From an uncultured Collinsella sp. (GTDB lineage Bacteria > Actinomycetota > Coriobacteriia > Coriobacteriales > Coriobacteriaceae): DNA of 64,000 bases. Shown one piece after another: positions 53,904 through 61,577 of the stretch; within the stretch, counting starts at the first letter, position 1, and each line of letters starts with the position of its first letter. The stretch lies in the NCBI GenBank assembly GCA_900549745.1, contig URPJ01000002.1, positions 103,024 to 167,023 on the forward strand, read 5' to 3'. The notes beneath the pieces are model-generated. The model searched no databases. It was not told the origin of the DNA and saw nothing but the letters and a program-made list of their open reading frames with translations. A program made the position numbers and the translations under genes.

Positions 53904-54983
53904 ATGCTTAGGATCGGTCTTCTTACCAGTGGCGGCGACTGCCAGGCGCTCAACGCCACTATGCGCGGCATCGTCAAAACGCTTATGACAAATAGCGAAG
54001 AACCTATCGAGATCTATGGTTTTGAGGACGGCTACCAGGGCCTTATCTACAGCAGATTCCGCGTCATGACGCCCGCCGATTTTAGCGGCATCCTCACCCG
54101 CGGCGGCACCATCCTGGGCACGAGCCGCACGCCGTTCAAGCGCTTGGACATTCCCGAAGCCGATGGCGTCGAGAAGGTGCCCGCGATGGTCCACACCTAT
54201 CACAAGCTGCAGCTCGACTGCCTGTTTATGCTGGGCGGCAACGGATCCACCAAGACCGCCAACCGCCTGCGCGAAGAGGGCCTCAACGTTATCGCCCTAC
54301 CCAAAACCATCGATAACGACACCTGGGGCACCGAGTTGACGTTTGGCTTTACGAGCGCCATCGACGTCGCTACCAAGTGCATCGACGACATCCACACCAC
54401 CGCGTCGAGTCACGGGCGCGTGTTCGTTATCGAGATCATGGGCCACAAGGTTGGCTGGATCCCGCTGTATGCCGGCGTCGCGGGCGGCGCAGATGTCATC
54501 TTGATTCCCGAGATTCCCTACGACATGGATAACGTCATCAAGACCATTGAGCATCGCATGGAGACCGGCAGCCGCTTTACCATCGTGGCCGTCGCCGAGG
54601 GCGCCATCTCCAAAGAGGACGCGGCACTGTCCAAGAAGGAGTACAAGAAGAAGCTCGCCGAGCGCACGAGCCCGTCAATCGTGTACGACATCGCCAAGGA
54701 GATCGAGGCCAAGACCGGTCGCGAGACCCGCGTCGCCATCCCCGGCCACACGCAGCGCGGCGGTCAGCCCGACGCCCAGGACCGCATCTTTGCGACCCAG
54801 TGCGGCGTCGAGGCAGCGCTCGGCTGCCTGCGCGGCGAGTTTGGCTACATGATTGCCCTGCGCGACGGCAAGATGTGCCACATGCCGCTCGAGGATGTCG
54901 CTGGCAAGCTCAAGTTTGTCGATCCCCAGAGTGATCTGGTGCGCGAGGCCAAGGCGCTGGGCATCAGCTTCGGCGACGAATAG
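53904..54983 (+). CDS. 6-phosphofructokinase, mixed donor-site type
   Basis: 359 residues. It phosphorylates fructose 6-phosphate in glycolysis. IGLLTSGGDCQALN and the active-site PKTIDNDTWGTE (catalytic Asp) are intact. The donor site reads LGGNGSTKTAN: Asn113 replaces the Asp of the usual GGDGS, the next Gly is the ATP-type residue, but Lys134 in ALPKTID is the residue typical of pyrophosphate enzymes. Such mixtures occur in group III PFKs, so the donor cannot be assigned by eye. GGAAGG upstream of the ATG. The stop codon lies within the left flank of palindrome A3. Confidence 0.94.
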   Translation: MLRIGLLTSGGDCQALNATMRGIVKTLMTNSEEPIEIYGFEDGYQGLIYSRFRVMTPADFSGILTRGGTILGTSRTPFKRLDIPEADGVEKVPAMVHTYHKLQLDCLFMLGGNGSTKTANRLREEGLNVIALPKTIDNDTWGTELTFGFTSAIDVATKCIDDIHTTASSHGRVFVIEIMGHKVGWIPLYAGVAGGADVILIPEIPYDMDNVIKTIEHRMETGSRFTIVAVAEGAISKEDAALSKKEYKKKLAERTSPSIVYDIAKEIEAKTGRETRVAIPGHTQRGGQPDAQDRIFATQCGVEAALGCLRGEFGYMIALRDGKMCHMPLEDVAGKLKFVDPQSDLVREAKALGISFGDE

Positions 54984-55157
54984 CCTCGGCTGGAACCGCC
55001 CCCATCGGAGCCCCCAGGGCTTACCTCCCAAATCGTCCTCGGACATGTCAGGACCCCGCCGTGCGCTTCGCGCGGCGGGGTCCTTCCGTCCTGCGGAAAG
55101 ATTTGGGAGGTAAGCCCTGGGGCCTCCTGCGGTAACTGGGGAGGCCGAGGCTATTCG
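54977..55157. repeat. Nested palindrome, copy A3, after pfkA
   Basis: The outermost arms CGAATAGCCTCGGC (54977-54990) and complement (55144-55157) include the last codons of pfkA. Inside are perfect 23-base arms (55012-55034 and 55100-55122), then the conserved loop strands. On the minus strand these read TTTCCGCAGGACG and CATGTCCGAGGACG. An inner hairpin (GGACCCCGCC, 55051-55060, with GGCGGGGTCC, 55074-55083) closes the structure. Confidence 0.9.
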
Positions 55158-55171
55158 CCTTCTTGCTGCGG

Positions 55172-55468
55172 ATGCCTAGGGTGGGGTGCAGCGTGCATTT
55201 TTGGGAGTTTTCAGCAGCCGTGGGTGCCTGCATACTGGATTTTGGGCGAAAAGCAGGCGCCATGAGCCGCATACTGTAAAAATGAGCGATCCTTGAGGTG
55301 CCGAGGGCTCATAATCAAGGCTTTCAACGCGGTTTTGTGCACCCATTCCCGCGCCCGCGGACTCCGGGATGCTGAATACTCCGGGATTTGCACGCCGCCC
55401 CCTGGGGTACCCGTGGGCAAAAAGCAACCACCCAGCCGAAATATGCATCCGGCGGGGCGGTTTATGCA
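55172..55468. repeat. Dispersed inverted-ended element, copy B2
   Basis: About 297 bases, strongly similar to B3 throughout. Inverted ends GTGCATTTTTGGGAGTTTTC (55193) and GAATACTCCGGGATTTGCAC (to 55392), followed by GCCCCCTGGGGTACC, GGGCAAAAAGCAACC and a terminal hairpin GCC..GGCGGGGCGG ending TTTATGCA. No convincing gene. Confidence 0.88.
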
Positions 55469-55496
55469 GTACAGCGGCGTTGGATGCGCATGTCGC

Positions 55497-55826
55497 TCAG
55501 CGTTCTTGCCGACCGATGCAACGTCGTGCGTAGCCATTAATGTCTTCGGTGAAACCGTCAAGGTCGTCGAGCGTGATAACGTTATCGGAAAGCAAGTTGG
55601 CTATCTCATAACGCATGGTGCTGCGGCGAATATCGTTCACAAGCACTCCTGAGGACAGCTTGTCCCTATTGATACGCTCTTCTAACGCCCAAAATCTACT
55701 GGACGCTTCACTGCCACCGTTCAGTATCTCGATGTACTGGCCGATGAGCATTTCCATATAGCTTTCTTGCCATTTTGGGAGCAGCTCTTTAAACAGCTTC
55801 CAGTCGCTTTCAGTTACCTCGCCCAT
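55497..55826 (-). CDS. Conserved small helical protein, unknown
   Basis: 109 residues starting MGEVTESDWKLFKELLPKWQ at 55826 with GGAGG upstream (the longer MVNGG start lacks a site). It is all-helical and soluble: ESYMEMLIGQYIEILNG, SSRFWALEERINRDK, and an ending DDLDGFTEDINGYARR. It resembles a small conserved family in gut anaerobes often mislabelled multidrug transporter; no membrane segment exists. A SxxMRYEIANLL helix may mediate oligomerisation. Function unknown. Confidence 0.7.
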   Translation of the reverse strand: MGEVTESDWKLFKELLPKWQESYMEMLIGQYIEILNGGSEASSRFWALEERINRDKLSSGVLVNDIRRSTMRYEIANLLSDNVITLDDLDGFTEDINGYARRCIGRQER

Positions 55827-55964
55827 ATTGCCTCCGTTCACCAAACAGACTTAGCCATTCGATTTTTATTCTATTTGGTATTTTCGCTCACAGCCGTGGA
55901 TGAGGGGACCATCGGTCTTCGAGTTCGAGCTTGAATGAACCGTTTGCTACAAAATGCGCCTAAT

Positions 55965-56094
55965 TACTACGATGATTCGAATGCCTTCGACCATGCCGAA
56001 AAGGGTGAAAGTAAAACCGCAGGTAGAAAGCTTGCCGATTTTTGAAAAAGATGGGTGTGGTCGGCCTCATCGAGTTCATCGTAGTAAATCGGCC
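55965..56094. repeat. Element with 12-base inverted ends, F
   Basis: TTACTACGATGA (55965-55976) and TCATCGTAGTAA (56083-56094) are perfect inverted ends, with similarity continuing about 8 bases inward. The 106-base interior includes GCCGATTTTTGAAAAAG and a CGGCCTTTTTC run that could terminate transcription. Size and ends fit a miniature transposable element or a structured RNA; no second copy is seen here. Confidence 0.5.
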
Positions 56095-56159
56095 TTTTTC
56101 TTGGCATGCGGCGAGTTAAATGCCAGTTCCCGTGTTGGAATTGCCCTGTCCATTCGTGA

Positions 56160-56223
56160 GTTGCGGTGAAATCGGGACTGTTAGACGCTCCAAGGTCCTC
56201 AACGGTCCGTATTTCACCGCAAC
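56160..56223. repeat. C-family palindrome, copy C2
   Basis: GTTGCGGTGAAATCGGGAC (56160-56178) and GTCCGTATTTCACCGCAAC (56205-56223), 17 of 19 bases complementary, just beyond the XRE gene stop. Confidence 0.92.
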
Positions 56224-56274
56224 TTGGAAGGGGCGAGCGGCGTTGGCCAAGCATTGTTGACGGGTTGGAACGGC

Positions 56275-57195
56275 TTAGGCTTGTTTGCGGCGCTTCCATT
56301 GCTTTCGGCACCAGCACATGAGTGCCTCTATGAAGGGAATCGTGATGAGGATGACCCATGCGGGATGGGGCTGTGCCAAACAAAGCCACATATAGAGGAA
56401 CCAGGCAATGGCGGCTGTTGCACAGACGACGCCGATCAGCTTGGAGAGATGATGTCGGTCGATAAAGTCGCCCATCGCCTCGTAGACGGGAATCAGAAAG
56501 ACCAGAAAGAGCCCCATACCCCACGTGCCGCAGATGATGCCGAGCGCGAGATAGGCGAGGACGACAAGTGCAGGAAAGGGAAACTCGTTCCATGCGCGAC
56601 CGATCTTGGTGTGGAAATGCTTGCCATGATGGTCGAGCTTGTCGTGTGCCTCTTTCCAGCTGGAAAACGTCTCGCCGTCGATGGTGACGGTGCCGTCGCC
56701 ATTGGTACGCACGCTATGTCCATCGTCCTCTAGCGTATCGATATGCAATCCGCCCGGCCCCACATGGACCTCTTCACCCTTGCGCTCGTTAGCCACGTGG
56801 ATACCGCTCCAACCAACATGAACCTCTTCACCTTTGTTGGGGTCGACGACGTGAATGCCGCGTGCAAGGGAAATGTCGACAAGTGGCTTGCCGTCAGGAT
56901 CCACGTGCTCGGTAGAAGACTCGGTGCCTTCAGTCTCGTCGTAATTATTTGCGTCAACGTCATCGTCGGCCGAGGTGTCGACATCGCTAGCCGCTTCCCC
57001 ATATAGCAACTCATCCAGTGACACGCCATACAGCGCGGCGAGTGCAATAAGGTTATCGGTATCGGGCGAGGATTCGCTGCGTTCCCATTTGCTGACAGCT
57101 TGGCGGCTTACGCCCAACTGGGCAGCAAGAGCCTCCTGGGAAAGACCGGCAGCTCTGCGGCGATCGACGAGGCGCTGTGCCATCGCAAGATCCAT
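56275..57195 (-). CDS. Membrane-anchored XRE-family regulator
   Basis: 306 residues. Residues 5-65 are a helix-turn-helix of the SinR/Cro type (LSQEALAAQLGVSRQAVSKW, then RSESSPDTDNLIALAALYGV). An acidic linker follows, then three short near-repeats built on GIHV and KGEEVHVG (about 100-160). The C terminus has about four hydrophobic helices (about 215-300). The DNA-binding domain is therefore tied to the membrane. The ATG at 57195 has AAAGGAA upstream. It could regulate the adjacent ABC transporter (57835-61307), but palindrome C3 and element B3 lie between. Confidence 0.88.
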   Translation of the reverse strand: MDLAMAQRLVDRRRAAGLSQEALAAQLGVSRQAVSKWERSESSPDTDNLIALAALYGVSLDELLYGEAASDVDTSADDDVDANNYDETEGTESSTEHVDPDGKPLVDISLARGIHVVDPNKGEEVHVGWSGIHVANERKGEEVHVGPGGLHIDTLEDDGHSVRTNGDGTVTIDGETFSSWKEAHDKLDHHGKHFHTKIGRAWNEFPFPALVVLAYLALGIICGTWGMGLFLVFLIPVYEAMGDFIDRHHLSKLIGVVCATAAIAWFLYMWLCLAQPHPAWVILITIPFIEALMCWCRKQWKRRKQA

Positions 57196-57381
57196 AGTGG
57201 TTCCTTTCATGTGGCGACCGTAATCGAATGAGCCGAGTATGCCGAGAATAACCGGTAGCGACCACCATTTCTAGTTAGAATCTGCCCCAACCCTACCGCA
57301 ACTACGAGTAGCAACCCCCTAATGGCCTGCCATTTCATGACAAATGTTAGTACGCATAACAGCCAAGAGCCCTCTCAATAC

Positions 57382-57446
57382 GTTGCGGTGGAATAGTTCC
57401 TGTTTCATGGCTCTGCTATGCCAAACAGGAACTATTCCACCGCAAC
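57382..57446. repeat. C-family palindrome, copy C3
   Basis: 24-base perfect arms, GTTGCGGTGGAATAGTTCC plus TGTTT (57382-57405) and complement (57423-57446), around a 17-base loop. Upstream of the XRE gene. Confidence 0.95.
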
Positions 57447-57483
57447 TTACTATCAGGCCACGCACCCGCAGAGTAGCTACGGG

Positions 57484-57779
57484 TGCCTAGGGTAGGATGC
57501 GGCGTGCATTTTTGGGAGTTTTCAGCAGCCGAGGGTGCCTGCATACTGGATTTTGGGCGAAAGGCGGGCGCTATGGGTCGCGTTCTGTAAAAAATGGCCA
57601 GCTCTTGAGGCGTTGGGGCTCAGAATCAGGGCTTCCAGCGCTGTTTTGTGCGTCCGATCCCGCGCCCGCGGACTCCGGGATGCTGAAAACTCCAGAATTT
57701 GCACGCCGCCCCCTGGGGTACCTGCAGGCAAAAAGCAACCGCCCCGCCGAAATATGCAATCGGCGGGGCGGTTTATACA
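57484..57779. repeat. Dispersed inverted-ended element, copy B3
   Basis: About 296 bases, co-linear with B2 from TGCCTAGGGT to TTTATACA. The terminal hairpin CCGCCCCGCCG..CGGCGGGGCGG is perfect in this copy and weakened in B2. Confidence 0.88.
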
Positions 57780-57834
57780 AAAATGCTGCTGCGGGCGCGT
57801 CGGCAGCTCGCTAGAACTTGAATCCCAGGACAGG

Positions 57835-60600
57835 CTACTCGGCGCTTTTGAGGGCGCCGACCATGTCGATCTTGTTGAGGGTACGATTGGTGGCGAGGTT
57901 GACGATAAACGTAAAGCCAAAGGAAAGCACCACGGCGAGCACGTAGCTTAGCGGCTCGACCTCGACGTCAAAGTACAGCGACGGCATCTGCAAAATGTAC
58001 GTAAAACTCTCGGCCAGCAAGCCGCCCAGCGGCACGCCCAGCGCAGCGCCGATCGCCGTGAGGATCAACGTCTCCTTGTTGACGTAATGGTGCACCTCAC
58101 CGCGACGGAAGCCCAACACCTTAATGGTCGCCAGCTCGCGCTCGCGCTCGGAGATATTCGTGTTGGACAGCGTAAACACCACCACAAACGATAGGCACGC
58201 TGCCATAAAGGTCACGAGCACAACGACCGAATTGATAATCGTAAAGTTCGCCTCATAGTTTTCCCAATGCTCGGCCGTACTCGAAATCGTAAGCCAACCG
58301 TCACTCTTAAGATTCTTGCTAAACGCAATCTGGTCGGCCGACGAACCCTTAAGCAGCACAAAGACGCCGTTAAGACGTGCGCTTCGACCGAACGCGCGCT
58401 CATAGGTGCCCTGCGTCATGTAAAGCGTGTTGCCCAGATAGTTAAGCGAAATGTCGCTGACTTTGACCTTGGCAACATTGAGCGACGAATCCTGGACGTG
58501 AGCCGTATCGCCCGGCTGAATCCCCAGCACCAGCTGTGAACTCTTGCTCAGATACACGTCTCCGTCACGCAAAGACAGTGGCTCTTTGGACTCATCCTCG
58601 AGACGCACGTAGTCGTCCAGGTCGTTCGTGCGGTCATCGGGCACCACAATCAGCTGCACGGTCTCGCTCTTTCCGCCGAATGTAAAGGTGACGTTGTCGG
58701 TCATAATCGGCAGCGTCGAAGTCACGGTCACGTTGGAATCATTGGCCGCGCTGCGCTCATCCAATGCCGCGCACGTCTGCGAAAAATCGTCGGGATTGGC
58801 GACCGCCAGCAGATCGTAGCGTGTGATGTGGCCGTACTGCTTGGGCGAAAGCGCGACCGACGTGTCGCGAATACCCATACCGCAGATCACAAGCGCGGTG
58901 CAACCCGCGATGCCAAAGATGGTCATAAAGGCGCGCTTTTTATAGCGGAATAGGTTGCGTGCAGCGACCTTGTTCAAAAAGCCCATGCGGCGCCAGATAA
59001 AGCCGATGCGCTCGAGCAAGATGCGCGAGCCAGCGCGCGGGGCCTTGGGACGCATAAGCGAGGCCGGGGTCTCGGCCATCTCGTGGCGGCAGGCGATAAT
59101 CGTGGCGCCCACCACGCCCACGGCAAACAGCGCCACCGACACGAGCGACGACACGATGTCGTACGAAAGCAGCATCTGGGGCAGTGAGTACATGTCGTCG
59201 AACACCGTAAACAGGAACAGCGGCAGGCCCACAAATCCGATGATGTTGCCGAGCACGCCGCCGATCAGACAAGCCCACAGCGCATAGTCCACGTATTTGG
59301 ACAGGATGCGTCCGCGCGAATAACCGAGTGCCTTATACAGGCCGATGAGCGTGCGCTCCTCCTCGACCATACGCGTGGCGGTGGTGAGGCTGATGAGCAC
59401 GGCGACGATAAAGAAGATGAACGGGAACACCGTGGCGATGGCCTCAATTGACGAGCTGTCGCTCTCCACGCTCGAGTAGCTTGCGATGTTGCCGCGGTCC
59501 TGGATGTACCAGGTGCATTCGCCCAGATCGGAAAGCTCGGCGCGGGCATCGGCAAAATGCTGGTCAGCGGCGGCGCGGCGCTGGTCCAGGTCAGCTTGCG
59601 CCTGTGCACGTTCGTCGCTGCCCTCGGCCATACGGTCGATGTTGCCCTGTTCAATCCCAAAGAGCATATTCGCCTGGCGCTCGGCCGCATCCAAGCTTGC
59701 CGGCGTGTCAACCGTCAACTCCTGAGCACGTGCCTTCTCACGCTCCCTGCGGATCTTCTCGATATTGCCCTTGACCCCGTTGATCTTTGTCGTGTAGGCA
59801 TCCGAATAGGAGTTGAGGCTCTTGGCTCCCTCGACGATCACGTGGACCGAGGAGTAGGAAGAAGATGTCGCGGCGTCCTCGTTCACATAGAACTTATAGT
59901 CCGCAGCCGAGGCGGCACGGAAGGCGTTGACCGTCGAGTCGGAGCTCACGTCGGTGGGATCGAGAACCTCGGCCGTGATGGTGTAATTGCCTGTGCCGAA
60001 CTGATCCTTGGCACTTTGGTTGGACGAGCTCACGTCATTGGCGGCAAAGCTCACCGTATCGCCGAGCTTTTTGCCCGAAGCCTTCAGGAACTTCGAAGTC
60101 ACCGCGACTTCATCGGCGCTCTCGGGCAAATCGCCGCTCACCAGCACCGGCTGATCGATGTTCTCCTTGGAGAGACTTTGCACGACCACGCGCTCGCGCG
60201 TTGTGCCCACGGCGGTGTAGGCGGTCTCGGTGTAGATGCCCTCGACCGTCTCGACGCCGTCGACCTCTTGGATAGCCGCGAGATCGTCGCGCGTAAGGCC
60301 ATAGGTCGACTGCACGTTAATGTCATAGACATTTTGCTGGTCGAAGTAGGCATCAACCGAATCACACAGGTCCTCGCAACCCGCCTTAAGGCCGCACATC
60401 ACGCTCACGCCAAGCGCGGTGATGACCACGATTGACAAAAAGCGCTTAAGACTGCCTCGGATTGTGCGGTAGATGCCACGGCGAAAAACCGTCGGCACCA
60501 TATCGTTTGAGCTTTGGGCAGTGCGGTAGGTCGTAAAATCCTGCTCGCGCTCCGTGTTCTGCGCGTCGCGGCGTAGGCTGTTTTGGCGGTCTTGGTCCAT
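57835..60600 (-). CDS. FtsX-like ABC transporter permease, two-domain
   Basis: 921 residues. One transmembrane helix near residue 45 precedes a long extracytoplasmic region (about 65-385) that includes a coiled-coil stretch (KIRREREKARAQELTVD through about 350). The first FtsX domain (about 385-510) has FFIVAVLISLTTATRMVEEE and LIGLYKALGYSRGRIL. A second large external part follows, then the final FtsX domain (about 790-921) with RERELATIKVLGFRRGEV. It overlaps the ATPase operon end: the ATG lies five bases past the upstream stop. Such systems export lipids or peptides or act as mechanotransmitters. Confidence 0.9.
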   Translation of the reverse strand: MDQDRQNSLRRDAQNTEREQDFTTYRTAQSSNDMVPTVFRRGIYRTIRGSLKRFLSIVVITALGVSVMCGLKAGCEDLCDSVDAYFDQQNVYDINVQSTYGLTRDDLAAIQEVDGVETVEGIYTETAYTAVGTTRERVVVQSLSKENIDQPVLVSGDLPESADEVAVTSKFLKASGKKLGDTVSFAANDVSSSNQSAKDQFGTGNYTITAEVLDPTDVSSDSTVNAFRAASAADYKFYVNEDAATSSSYSSVHVIVEGAKSLNSYSDAYTTKINGVKGNIEKIRREREKARAQELTVDTPASLDAAERQANMLFGIEQGNIDRMAEGSDERAQAQADLDQRRAAADQHFADARAELSDLGECTWYIQDRGNIASYSSVESDSSSIEAIATVFPFIFFIVAVLISLTTATRMVEEERTLIGLYKALGYSRGRILSKYVDYALWACLIGGVLGNIIGFVGLPLFLFTVFDDMYSLPQMLLSYDIVSSLVSVALFAVGVVGATIIACRHEMAETPASLMRPKAPRAGSRILLERIGFIWRRMGFLNKVAARNLFRYKKRAFMTIFGIAGCTALVICGMGIRDTSVALSPKQYGHITRYDLLAVANPDDFSQTCAALDERSAANDSNVTVTSTLPIMTDNVTFTFGGKSETVQLIVVPDDRTNDLDDYVRLEDESKEPLSLRDGDVYLSKSSQLVLGIQPGDTAHVQDSSLNVAKVKVSDISLNYLGNTLYMTQGTYERAFGRSARLNGVFVLLKGSSADQIAFSKNLKSDGWLTISSTAEHWENYEANFTIINSVVVLVTFMAACLSFVVVFTLSNTNISERERELATIKVLGFRRGEVHHYVNKETLILTAIGAALGVPLGGLLAESFTYILQMPSLYFDVEVEPLSYVLAVVLSFGFTFIVNLATNRTLNKIDMVGALKSAE

Positions 60601-60605
60601 GGGCG

Positions 60606-61307
60606 CTACCACTCGATCGTCTCGATAGGCACGGGATTTTGCTGGACCGTCTCGCTCTCCACGCGACCGTTCTTAAAGCGGATCAGGCGATCGGCCATGG
60701 GCGCCAGCGCGGAGTTGTGGGTGATGATGATGACCGTAATGCCCTGCTTGCGGCAAGTGTCCTGCAGCAGCTGCAAGATCTGCTTGCCGGTTTTATAGTC
60801 AAGTGCGCCCGTGGGCTCGTCGCACAAAAGCAGCTTGGGGTTCTTTGCCAGTGCGCGGGCAATGGACACGCGCTGCTGCTCGCCGCCCGAAAGCTGTGCC
60901 GGAAAGTTGCCCAGGCGCTCGCCCAGGCCAACCTGACGAAGCGTCTGTTCGGCATCGAGCGAATCGGGGCAAATCTGTGCCGCGAGCTCAACGTTTTCAA
61001 GCGCCGTCAAGTTGGGGACCAAATTGTAGAACTGGAAGACAAAGCCGACGTCGGCGCGGCGGTATTCCACGAGCTGCGCCTCGTTGGCAGAGCTCACGTC
61101 GCGCCCGTCCACCGTCACGGTGCCGGAGGTCGCCGTATCCATGCCGCCCAGAATGTTGAGCGCCGTGGTCTTGCCGGCACCCGAAGCACCCAGAATGATG
61201 GCGAGCTCGCCGCGCTCGACCGTAAAGCTCGCGCCGTCGAGCGCATGGATGCGGGCGTCGCCCTCGCCGTATGCTTTGATGACGTCTTTGAATTCGATAT
61301 AGGCCAT
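60606..61307 (-). CDS. ABC transporter ATP-binding protein, MacB/LolD type
   Basis: 233 residues. Walker A ILGASGAGKTTALNIL, Q-loop VGFVFQFYNLVPNLTALENV, signature LSGGEQQRVSIARALAK, Walker B LLLCDEPTGALDYKTG and switch His in VIIITHNSALAPMAD. First gene of the pair with the FtsX-like permease. E-family hairpin E6 lies upstream. Confidence 0.96.
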   Translation of the reverse strand: MAYIEFKDVIKAYGEGDARIHALDGASFTVERGELAIILGASGAGKTTALNILGGMDTATSGTVTVDGRDVSSANEAQLVEYRRADVGFVFQFYNLVPNLTALENVELAAQICPDSLDAEQTLRQVGLGERLGNFPAQLSGGEQQRVSIARALAKNPKLLLCDEPTGALDYKTGKQILQLLQDTCRKQGITVIIITHNSALAPMADRLIRFKNGRVESETVQQNPVPIETIEW

Positions 61308-61360
61308 CGATTAATTCCCATCTGGTCGGATAACTCTTTAGTATTACCCATTTCACGCCG

Positions 61361-61393
61361 ACCAAAAAGGGACAGGTTCATTTTGGCAGGTTT
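61361..61393. repeat. E-family small hairpin, copy E6 (reverse orientation)
   Basis: ACCAAAAAGGGACAGG then TTCATTTTGGCAGGTTT, the reverse complement of the E4/E5 sequence with small changes. Confidence 0.85.
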
Positions 61394-61507
61394 TATATGG
61401 GGAAACGGGGAGCGCAGGCAAGCGCCGGGAAGGCAGAGAAATCATCGACGGGGTCAGGCCGACCGCCAAACACAACGCACGCATCTCTATCTGTCAGCAA
61501 AATCATT

Positions 61508-61521
61508 CGAACAGCTGTTCG
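61508..61521. promoter_or_regulatory. LexA-type SOS box
   Basis: CGAACAGCTGTTCG is a perfect palindrome matching the Gram-positive LexA box core CGAAC-N4-GTTCG. It lies 57 bases before the GyrI-like gene, next to TATGATATGAT, which could be the -10 region. Confidence 0.7.
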
Positions 61522-61577
61522 TTTCTATGATATGATTCCGTTATCTAAGCAGGCCAATACGCAGAAAGGCGGCCAAC

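Noticed and set aside
55967..56593. 208-residue minus-strand frame across palindrome C2
   Set aside because: It runs through an intergenic palindrome and shadows the XRE gene in another frame; no ribosome site or motif.
55172..57779. Short reading frames inside elements B2 and B3 as genes
   Set aside because: Frames differ between copies, lack ribosome sites and do not show codon-position bias.
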